Source: Triplophysa rosa
Taxonomy: Eukaryota > Chordata > Actinopteri > Cypriniformes > Nemacheilidae
Length of the DNA: 64,000 nt
Direction of reading: 5' to 3'
Assembly: GCF_024868665.1 (NCBI RefSeq)
Contig: NC_079900.1
Coordinates: 3,498,730-3,562,729, forward strand
In this document: positions 24,083 through 35,400 of the stretch, piece by piece
Position numbering within the stretch: the stretch's first letter is position 1
Layout of the letters: the number at the start of each line of letters is the position of its first letter
The notes under the pieces: generated by a model
What the model was told of the DNA's origin: nothing
The model's database searches: none
What the model saw: the letters and a program-made list of their open reading frames with translations, nothing else
Program-made: the position numbers and the translations under genes

Positions 24083-24860
24083 AAAGGGATAGTTGACCCA
24101 AAAATGAAAACGATTTACTTACCGTCGAGTTGTTTCAAACTAGGGCTGTCAATCGATTAATCGCATCCAGAATAAAAGTTTGTGTTTACATAATATGTGT
24201 CTATTGGTATTTACGAACGCATACACATACGTGTATACATATTTAGGAAATATTTACATCCATTTGTTTATTTACCAGTAATTTAAATTATATATAAAGG
24301 ATTAATCATTTAAATGATATATGAACATTTAATAATTCTTACTTTATATTTTTCTTTAATATTCAGTATGCACGCATATGTGTTAAACTAATATGCACAG
24401 TGCACAGACATACAGTATATTATGTAAACACAAACTTTTATTCTGCATGCGATTAATCGCGATTAATCGTTTGACAGCCCTATTTTAAACCTGTATGACT
24501 TTCTAAATGATCTATAAACATTTAATAATTCTTACTTTATATTTTTCTTAAATATACAGTATGCACGCATATGTGTTAAACTAATATGCACAGTGCACAG
24601 ACATACAGTATATTATGCAAACACAATCTTTTATTCTGATGCGATTAATCGCGATTAATCGTTTGACAGCCCTGTTTTAAACCTGTATGACTTTCTTTCT
24701 TTTGCAGAACACAATTTTTTTTTGAAGAACCAAACATTTCTAGGGCACTATTTAATAACCACGGTAGGTTTTATTCTACTATGGTGGTCAATAGTGACCC
24801 ACAACTGTTTGGTTACATTCTTTCAAATAATTTTCATTTTTGGCTGAACTATCCCTTTAA
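24083..24860. mobile_element. Family A MITE interrupted by a hAT-like element with internal tandem duplication
   Basis: The outer ends are TTAAAGGGATAGTTGACCC and GGCTGAACTATCCCTTTAA. At 24141 a second element begins TAGGGCTGTCAATCGATTAA and ends CGTTTGACAGCCCTA at 24482. The bases flanking it (TTTCAAAC left, TTTTAAAC right) look like an 8-bp target duplication with one change. About 190 bp covering the right half of this inner element and its junction are then repeated in tandem (about 24315-24500 and 24505-24690). Confidence 0.75.
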
Positions 24861-26473
24861 ATTCTTCATTAAACCTTCTGTTGATTTTGGTTAGCCCTTA
24901 AAAGTCAATACTAGTCTAATGCGAAGGACAGCTGGTCCCTGAAGAACACTACGATGGTATCAAAACCACAAAGGCATCAGATTGTGCAATTGTGTAGATT
25001 TTGTTTAGTACCACAGAGGCAAGACGTATTAAAATTGTATTTCTTTCGATAAACATGAAGGTTGCAGCTAATTTTCAGCATTATAACTTGCTATAAGGAC
25101 ATGACCAAATGGCCATTTCTTCTCTAAAATACGTTTCTACTGTCACAGCTTTACGTCTTCAAGGTCTGGAGGAGTATTTGGTTACTCAGAATTCTGGACG
25201 TAAGGCAAAAAAAAGACGTTTTCAAACATTTCACCCACAATCCCCTCCCAACCAAAAGGGCCACATTCTCTGTCAGCAGCACCTCGAGTCGATTCTAAGA
25301 TGAATCAACATTCGTTTTGGAGGCGTACCTGATTATTTGAAGAGAAACGCTAGCTCCGAATACAGAGATTTACTCTCGTCCAATACTTGGCAGGAAAAAG
25401 TACTGCATATATTTATACATGTATATATATATATCATAAAGTGTATCGTAATACCACAGAACAGATAAATATCAGCTGGAAATCATGTTCAAGAGGAGCA
25501 CGACAGCATTCAACATCATGACGCATGCCAACACCTAAAGGACGGGAAACGGCTTCCACAGTGAGAATTTCTGCAGAGCATGCTGAAAACACACTTCCAT
25601 TTGATCAAGTCATGTTCGCTATGCTCTTCATGAGGAGAAAAAAGTTGCAAACCGTGCGTGCGGATCATCGGCTTGTCTGAAAATACAAGCAAACAGAAAA
25701 GGTGACAAAGAAAAATGTAGGAACTTCAAAGGTCTTGTGAGAAACGGATGCAAATATAACCCAAATACTGACCGTCGGTCAGAGACATCATGCACACAAC
25801 CACCATCAGCATCGCATTCATATTTTTCACATAACGTAGGCACGTCCGACCGATGTGCAACAAACAATAAGTGTTGAATTGCAGGCCTGGACTATAATAG
25901 CAAAGTTTGAGTGTCTGACTGTCCTTTAAAGACGCTGTTCATGATTCTTGGAGACGGGTATAAAAATCAGCTTGTGCTTGAGACGGAGGTAGATGTACTT
26001 CTGCGGTTTCGCGACCGGTCAGACTGAACTGGCAATGTAGATTTGACATGAGACTGGATGCAGTCGAGTAGCACTTCTGGTTGTCCAGTGAAGGTTTGGG
26101 CGTCAGTCATTCAAAGAACGTGGCGTTGAGGACGTCCACAGGCCACTGAGGACCCGAGACACAAAGCGTGGGTGTGAGGTCACGTGCCACAAGATTCTCA
26201 AGAATCGAAGGCCAGTAGCTTTAAAATGGAGATGTGATGGACATCTTCTCGTGCTTGGAGGCACTTAAGGCCTTTGGTTGTGTTTGACTCTTTACAGGTT
26301 AGTTTGTTTGCTCAGACTTGCTTAGACTTTCATCTGCGACTGAACACTGGGACGACATTCTCTCCTTCAGTTCGCCTTCAGTTCGAGAACTTGAAAAGAA
26401 CGTTTATCCCGCTATGCATTTATTCATCTAGAAGTCATTATTGCTGACAGGTTCCTCCCCTCCCAACGCTAGC
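24861..26473 (-). other. Region downstream of tlcd4, probably including its 3' UTR
   Basis: Sequence just beyond the tlcd4 stop codon in the sense of transcription. No repeat ends and no coding exon recognised; the 3' end of the mRNA could not be placed. Confidence 0.4.
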
Positions 26474-29400
26474 TCAGTCTGTGTGGTTGTTCATGTCATT
26501 GGACTTTCTGGAGTCTGTCTTGCCGCCCCGCAGCTTGCCTTTGATGACCTTGTAGCAGCCGCGGGCGATTTTGTACATCCAGATTGTGTTTAAGATGTCC
26601 AGACAAACGCAGGAGACGATCCAAGCCACCTGAGGACCGAGACCCAGCCTCTCGAATTCCGGCGTGCCGAACGTGCCGAACACCTTCGCCCAGTACGGCG
26701 GCATCACGGCGATGCGGACGAGGAAGAACACGATCGCCATGACGATGCCGTTGATGACGACCAGCGGATGGGTACGGGGGTGTCCCAGCGCTTCGTAAAA
26801 CCACCTGCGTTGAGAAACGGATGAAATGAGAAGTGATCTGGCACGTGTTGGGGAAGGATCGAGCGGCTGGGAATCTCACCTTTGATTGACAAATGGTGTC
26901 GACAGTTCGGAAATCAGCCGGAAGTTCGCGAAATAAGGAAGCAGTCCGCGTGTCTGTTTGAGAAGAAGTCACAAAGAGTGTTTTGGTCAGTGATGTGACA
27001 GACAAAAAAAAGATTTAACAGACTTAAGCTAGACAAGTAGTTGCTGATAACTTTTTTTTAAAGAGTTATTGAAAAAATAGGATTGAAATAAACTTAAGCT
27101 AGACAATTAACTAATAACCTGTAAGTAACAAAAATATATATATTTTAAAGAGCTATTTAAAAAAAATATTATAAATATTTGCAAATCTACCACCGCATCA
27201 GAAACAGGAAATGACATCACAGAGGGCCCCCCAAGACATTTTGAACACTGCTGCTTTTAAGACACCTCAGATTTAGGATATTTCCCACCTTAAGCCAGAA
27301 ATAATTTCTGGAACAATGCTCTTTTTATGTAAATCAATACTTTTAATGCTACTAAATCATTAGTAACTATAATGTTCTAACTAGTATGTTACCAAATACT
27401 TCTAATATCACTAAATCCAGATTTTGCGGTGGGGAAATTTCCCAAATCCGATGCGTCTTGAGCGTAGCATAAATATTCCCACTTTTCATGCACTTACCAG
27501 CACGTATCCATAAGCATAGAGCGCCGCCAAGTGGTGACAGACAAAAAATGCATCTCCCATGGTACTCCAGTTACAAGCCAACAGCAAAAGGTCTGAGGGA
27601 CATACGAAAAAATTGTTGATCTGGAATACATAATCCGCGTTTAGATCTGTTTAATAAACAGGAGAATGCTCATACCGTAGAAGAGATATCCACAGGTGAT
27701 AGCGACATTCAGCTTTACCAAGTTAGGATCTCCCCTAAAAAAAGAAAAACAACGTTCAGATAGCGTAACAAACACACAGAAAGTGTGTGCCTCTAATAAA
27801 AGCTTTAAACGGACAGTTCACCCAAAAAATAACAGAACAACGGCAGTACCCATTGACCTGCATTGGTTTTGTGTCCATACAATAGTAGTGAATGAGTACC
27901 GCCATTGTTCGGTTACCAACATTCTTCAAAATATCTTCTTTTGTGCTCTGCAGAAGAAAGATAGTCATACAGGTTTGAAATGACAAGAGGGTGAGTACAC
28001 GATGACAGAATTTTCATTTTTGGGTGAACTGTCCATTTAAGCGGTTTATTTTCTTAAAAGTATAATTTGTGAATGTTACCACCTGTTGAATTTGCTCTGA
28101 AGTGCAGACAGATGCATGCAAAGCCGACACGGGTTAATGAGAGTAAATGACTGGGGCGTTGATTTTGATTTGAGTCATTAATAAAAAAAATTACTTTCAA
28201 CAACTGCAGACTGATCTTTAGAAGAGAACTGAAACAGAAACGCGGAAACTATTCACAGAAAGGAATTCACAGGAAGTCCATTAAATTTGGTCTGAAATGA
28301 ATAGCCTAAAGAACTGCTAATATCAACTATAAAAATGTTACACGTTAATGTTATTATTATTAAAACATAATGCACAATATAGTGTCACATTATATAATAA
28401 TGTGCCTGATCTCTGATCAGCCCACAGCTTGTAGAAAAGTCCAGAAATAGATGGCGTGAATAAGCTCTTCTGAATCAAACACAGCATGACAAGCAAAAAA
28501 GTCGCAGAAACTGTTTGAAGAAATATGACTTTCACAACCATCAAACAATGCCCTAGCAACAACTCCTTAGCAACTGCATCACCTCCTCTTCAGAAAACGT
28601 AAAACTTGGTTAGCAACATTCGTTTGTGAATGATGAATTAGCATGTTGAATGTGTTAACGCTAGCCTCGGTTACAGTAAGACACTGCAAGAGGCCGTGGG
28701 CTTGCCATATGGAAGCTTGGTGGACAAAGTCAAGTCTGTGTATCTTTTTCGGGTTAGTGATACAGACTGAACGCAGGTGTTCACCGGCAGACGTACTGTA
28801 TGTCTAGTGTTTGTGAAACCAGAGCTCAGAAACGAGTCCTTGTGGCGTCTCGCACACACAGGAGGTTCAGTAACCCTGTGTGACACCACGGGCTCATTTA
28901 TCAAACAGCTGAACCGTCCAGTTTAATGTCACAATTTCACTTCAGAATCAATGCAAATACTCCCAATCGATCTGATATAGAGGTTTACACCAAATGCGTA
29001 AATGCAACAGAATAAATGTAAACATTTGCGTAAAACAACGCGGTCAAATGAAAGATTTTATATTATTTTATAGGCCATTAAAATACATTTGCCCTGTTAT
29101 CTAATCCATTGCTCAATTGAGTTAAGTGATAACGCAAACATCACTTAGATTAAATGTAAATGAATGAGATTAACATTTTAGGCCAGAGTTCACATGTACG
29201 GGCGATGGATTACTCACCATTAATAGGACGCAACTAATCAAGTTTCGTCAACTTTGATCGAATTCAGAGTTTGACTTAAAGACTTTTGAAAAAGCATGAA
29301 ACACAAGATCACAAAAACCTGTATATGACTCTTACATCAGTGGAACAGATATTTCGAGAATATTTTTTGTGTTCATACAATGGAAGTCAATGGGGGTCAA

Positions 29401-32400
29401 TGTTGTTTGGTTACCAACGTTCTTTAAAATATCTTCTTTTGTGTTCCACAGAAGAAAGAAAGTCATACAGGTTTGGAATGACATGAGGGTGAATAAACGA
29501 TGGAAGAATTTTCGTTTTTGGGCGAGTTATCCCTTTAATAACATATCATAGATCATGTTGTTGTAAGTAGGGCTGCAACTAACGATTATTTTAATTGTCG
29601 ACTAATCTAGCGATCTTTTTTTCGATTAGTCGACTAATCTAGCGATTATTTTTCCCGATTAGTCGACTAAAACAATTATTGTTTTTTATTAATCCAATAA
29701 AGATTTTTTGGATTACTTTATTAATCCTTTGGCAAACTTTGCAAATAAACAATAAGTTCAAGTATTTTCTTACATTAAAAAGCAAATCATACTTTTTACT
29801 CCACTACATTTTATAAATAAATATTGTTGTTTTAGCATTTTAATCCGTGTTTACATTAAAATCACTATCTTCTTAAGTAGTTTTAATTTTAAACGTAAAA
29901 AAGACAGTTTTTAATGCACTTAAGTACTGTATTAAAGTTAAAAAATAAAATAAACTTAGCTCTGTATACTGTGGTAGGCTATATGAGACCAGTTTTTTTA
30001 TTGCACTTATGCTTTTTGTTGTCCTTATGTTGTTCCAATTGCTTCCATTGTTTCCCTCATCTGTAGGTCGCTTTGGATAAAAGCGTCTGCTAAATGACTA
30101 AATGTAAATGTAAATACATTTAAAAATGTGTTTATGAAATACTAGAGCATGATATATGCTCCGTATTTTTTTCCTCCAAGCAATATCCGACTCTATTTTC
30201 AGTCTCATAATGTAATTGAGTAAAAGTAAAAATACTACTATCTGTCTCTGTTTATTGTACAAAACTATCACCGTATAAAAGACTCTAATGCAGAGTGGCG
30301 TTAAAGCGGCAGTCCGCAAGTTCTTTTGAGTACAAATGAGCTAAAACCAATTATTGAGCAAGTACATGAAAGAACGGTGTTTAAAACTGTGTCATTACCC
30401 TTGCTGGATTCACCACGGAACGCTTGTAATAATGGTTTGTAATTTGCCCTGTCGGGTCGACTTTCCCGGAGATCCTTACAGTGAGGGAAATAAGTATTTG
30501 ATCCCCTGCTGATTTTGTAAGTTTGCCTACTTACAAACAAATGAAGGGTCTATCATTTTTATGGTGGGTTTATTTTAACTGATAGACACAGAATATTAAA
30601 AAAAATCAGGGGAAAAAAATGTTATATAAAGGTTATAAATTGATTTGCATTTCAGTCAGTGAAATAAGTATTTGATCCCCTACCAACTAGCAAGAATTCT
30701 GGCTCCACAGATTGGTTATGTGCCTATATGGACCACAGATTAGTCCTGTCACTTTAAGAAAGTACTCCTAAATCAGCTTGTTATGTATATAAAAGATGCC
30801 TGCCAACAGAATCTGTATCTTCCAGTTCAACCTCTCCAACACCATGGTCCAGACCAAATAGGTTTTAAAGGATGTCAGCGACAAGATTGGAGACCTGCAC
30901 AAACCTTGACTAGGCTACAGACAGAAGCTTGGTGAGAAGGAGACAACTGTTGGTGTGATTATTTGGAAATAGAAGATATACAAAATAACTATCAAATGCC
31001 CTTGTTCTGGAGCTCCCTGCAATATTTCCCCAATGGGGTAAAGATGATCATGAGAAATGTTAAAGATCAGCCCAGAACTACACGGAAGAAGCCTGTTAAT
31101 GATTTCAAGACAGTTGGGAACACAGTTAGCAAGCAAAACATTGGTAACACATTGGTAACACGCTATGCCACAGTAGACTGAAATCCTGAAGCACCCGCAA
31201 GGTCCTCCTGCCCAAGAAGGCCCGCCTGGCTCGTCTTAAGTTTGACAATGAACATCAAAATGATTCAGAAAAGGCTTTGGCGAAAGTGCTGGCACTGCTG
31301 TGAGACCAAAATGGACTCCTGTGTTTGGAGGGAGAGAAATGCTGACTATGAGCCCAAGAACATCATGTCTACAGAGAAGCACAGTGTTGGAAACATTCTG
31401 CTTTAGGGCTTTTTCTCTGCTACAGGTATACAGGATGACTTCACCGCATTGAGGGGCTGAGGGACGGGCCCATGTACCGTAAAATCTTGGACGAGAACCT
31501 CCTCCCCTTAACTAGGTCACTGAAGATGGGTCATGGATGAGCCTTTAACATGACAAAGACGCAAAACATATTGCCAAGACAACCAAATAGTGGCTTAAGG
31601 AGAAGCACATTAAATGTCCTAGCCAGTCTCTAGACCCTAGTCCTATAGAACCTCTGTGAAGGAGGCTAAAACTCCAATTTGCTGAGCGACAGCCAAGAAA
31701 CCTTAAAGATTGACAGAGGAGTGGACTAAATGTATCCGGACACATGTGCAAACCTGGTGACCAACTATCAGAAATGTCTGACCTCTGTGCTTGCCAACAA
31801 GGGTTTCTCCACAAAGTACAAAGTTATGTTTTGCTTGGGGATCAAATACTTATTTCACTGACTGAAATGCAAATCAATTTATAACCTTTATATAACATTT
31901 TTTTCCCCTGATTTTTTTTAATATTCTGTGTCTATCAGTTAAAATAAACCCACCATAAAAATTATAGACCCTTCATTTGTTTGTAAGTAGGCAAACTTAC
32001 AAAATCAGCAGGGGATCAAATACTTATTTACAAAATCAGCAGGGGATCAAATACTTATTTCCCTCACTGTATATGGTGTCTTTCGTCTATGAGTCATTTC
32101 GTCACATTCGTACACAGAACGAAGAGGATCCGGCTGCTAGCCCGCGCGTGGATGTTGCGAGTGACAGGCGATTTGTAGCGTGTACTCACAACTGCTGGGT
32201 AACGTTAGGATTTCATACAACGTTTATTATTATTTATGGCGGCGTTTAGTACTTTTATTTTTAAACGCCAAGCAGTGTTGACATCTGGGGATTCATCATT
32301 TGTGAAAAACAAGAAAGAACGAACAGATGACAGTTTACAAAGAAACGGGGAATGTGATCTTCTTTCCGGTTCGCGGTACGGGAGTTTCCATGAGAAATAA

Positions 32401-35400
32401 CAAACTGACCCAGCACCCGAAATAATATCAGAACACTTCAACACAGCCTCCATTTGCGTGCGCTATTTGTGTCTGTTTATGTTCTTATTTGTTTCGTGTT
32501 ATATCATCTGCCATGTTATCTGTGTTTATTATGCGCTACTGATGTACAGTGAAGATTCTCACCGGTGCACTGTCACAGGCCACGACTCAAAACATCAGAC
32601 TCATCCGCGCAGTTGAGCAGTGCCGAATCACAACTCACGTAAAGAAATACCGCCGTGCATCACCTGCAATAGCAATTACAAACTGAGATGGCGACAAAGA
32701 GGCCAATCCTACGGACTGCCGCTTTAAAGCGAGCCCGCGCACCCTGAACTCAGAATGATGCGCTTAATGCATTCGCTTCGTTATTTACAGTTATGCGCAT
32801 CCCGGACGCACAATGATACGCTTAAAGCACCTATATGGCGTTATTTTAATGACAAATGTCACGAGCGCATTATTACAAGGCGAAAGCGCATTCTTGTAAT
32901 ACGAGCGCGCGAATCTCTGCGCTCGCACGCCGATTTCCTCAGTGAGCGTCTACGCACTCAAAATGCGTGCCGTGCGTCCACGAATCCTTTGGTACTCTTG
33001 CTCTCAAGAGGTCCTCCTGTGTGTTCCAGGCATTATAGGCTGTCAAAAGTAGTCAACCAATCAGGGATAGGCTTCCACGACAGGCCAATGAAAATGCGAC
33101 CTCTTACATGGCATCTTATTGGTTGCATCGTTGGTATTATACTTTCTCTTGTTCTGCTGATTAACTTACACACGCCCGGGAACAGAAACTGCTATTACAG
33201 CAGATAAACGTAAATAATACGACGACGTCGACGCGTCGTTGCAGCCCTAGTTGTAAGGTCATCACGGGTCGATAAACATGAGGGGTAAGAGTGGGCTCTG
33301 GCCGAAACAGTTCTTGGGACAGTGAAAGGGAGATCAAAGGAGAAGGAAGCCTAAAGTAGTGTCACATGACCCAAGGAGGGTTGGGGGAGTAGTCTGCAGT
33401 TTCCTGTTGAAAGGCGCTTTGTTGGCAAGACTCAAGAAAGGGAGAGAGGGCAAGAAACCGACAGAGACGGAGAGAATCTGTATTAGACAACAGTAACTGT
33501 AAAATAATGTTTATATACAGGAGTGAGGGGGCTAGAGAAACGAATGAGAGAGAGAGAAAACCGTATTTTGACACCACACACAAAAGACTTGAAATAGAAA
33601 ACGATTCCTATGAAACAAACATTTACCGGCTGACAAACCAACGGTGTGTTTTATTCACCGAACGTGCCGATTTTTGTCTGGAGAACAAAAACAAATGTGC
33701 CGACCAATACGACTAAAGCATTTGCTTTCATGCAGGCTGGGAATGCACCTAACCGAAAAGAAATGTATATTTAAAGGCAAAAAAGGCATAAACCTTTCAA
33801 AACAGAGCTGTCATGAATGTGTCTTAAATTCCACTGATGAAAAGGAACAAGCAAACAACTAATGGAAGCAAAGCCATTGAGAAACAACAAAAACAGAAGA
33901 GATTAATATGAAAAGACGTTAAGAAAGTAAAGAAAGGCGGACTGTTCCAAAACCCGCAACTTGCCATCTGCCGCCTATCAGACAGCTTTGCGTCGGCAGG
34001 TAGACGGCTCTTGAGGTTTGGGAACAGCGCTCTCCATAGAACGGAAGAGGTGACAACCAGTGAAGACAAGTTACCATTTTCACCTTCAGGATGCAAAGAT
34101 GCAGACCAGACAGGCAGCAGGCAGAAAAGGAAAGAAAACAGGAAAAGAAAAGTGAAGACGACGAATGAGAGAGCAGATCTGAGCAGACAGTTCATTGTAA
34201 TGAAAAATATCACACGGTCTCAAAACGTGCATGACGGTGAAAGGACGCGTTCCAACTCTCGCCGTCTTACCACACTGGATCTTTGTTGACGGCATCGTCG
34301 AACCAGAGGATATAGAGACAGAACAGTCCCACGATCAACGCGTGGACGGTGGACACCAGCCTGAGGACACAAAAACAACAGTGTCGATTAAGATGAATCG
34401 TCAAAATGACAATCGAAAGTGTCTTATTGCTTTGATATTAAAGAGGTGTGATCACATGATCAGCTCAAGATTACACAATACACAATGGAGTGGTGCAGAG
34501 ATGACGTGTTTTTGTAGGCCAACCCGGAAGTTAGCGCAGCGCTAGTGCTCACGACCGAAAATTTCCCCCACAGACGTTTGGAAGATCGCAAAAAATAAGC
34601 TCTGTGATTAACAAGGTTTATGATGTTTACAGGTTTTGTCTATCAGGATAATCTTTACAAATCAACACAACATTTGTTACTTTTGGAGCGTTAATACAAT
34701 CGGCAGAAGTAAAAAGCTAACGTGAGGCTATAAACGAACTACACTGCAGTCGATCTTTCAAACTTGATTAAAAACGTGTTCCCTTGTAAGTAATTACTCC
34801 GTGAATTCACGTTTTTAATGATTTGTGTTCGTGTTACATTATTTTGTCAAATTTATATGCGCAATGACGTCTAACGTCCCCGCCAAAGGATGTAGTCGCT
34901 TTTAGCAACTTGTTAGCAATCGCTGTTTTTAAGACACGTAAAAGCTTTAAATAATCATTTTAACTGGTGTGCTTTATGTCAAAATATTTAGAGGTTTTGT
35001 TAACCTATAGGTCTTATTTTATTGACCAAAAACCCATTCAAAAAACCCATAGACTTAGGAGCGATTGAACCGGACGTGCTAAAACGCTAACTCGCTTCCT
35101 GTATTTGCATACAAAAATACATCATCTCTTAGGTACTCTTTAGACAACCAAATAAAGAAAAATAATTCCGATTTTACAGTTTTATTTCTGAAACATTAAT
35201 AGTTTATAATAACATTGTTGATATACCTTCGATTTGTTAGAGAACTGACAACATTCAAGGTTTAACTGAACCTTCTGTATAAAAATGAATTAATTGAATA
35301 TATTTATGTAAAATATGCAATATACATATGCGAATATGTAAAGTGAACTTTAGGAAAATAATTAAGAAAGAATTTAAGAAATTTTTATGCAGTGTGTCTG

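Larger units (their letters stand above)
29568..33249. mobile_element. hAT-like element with 8-bp target duplication, host of nested insertions
   Basis: Ends are TAGGGCTGCAACTAACGATT and GACGCGTCGTTGCAGCCCTA, giving the inverted repeat TAGGGCTGCAAC. The 8-bp duplication GTTGTAAG lies directly outside both (29560-29567 and 33250-33257). The left interior contains repeated GATTAGTCGACTAATC-type motifs. No hAT transposase can be read, and much of the 3682 bp is later insertions. Located in tlcd4 intron 2. Confidence 0.88.

Noticed and set aside
26496..27005. 169-codon minus frame overlapping tlcd4 exons 5 and 6
   Set aside because: Shifted frame of the true TLC-domain exons; the spliced frame matches TLCD4.
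30915..31181. Paired 72-73-codon frames, present identically near 61430-61696
   Set aside because: Chance frames in the dead Tc1 transposase region; the real transposase reading frame is broken.
32755..33207. 150-codon open frame at the right of the nested hAT-like element
   Set aside because: No zinc finger, RNase-H-like or hAT dimerisation motif, arginine-rich low-complexity start; likely chance in GC-rich repeat.
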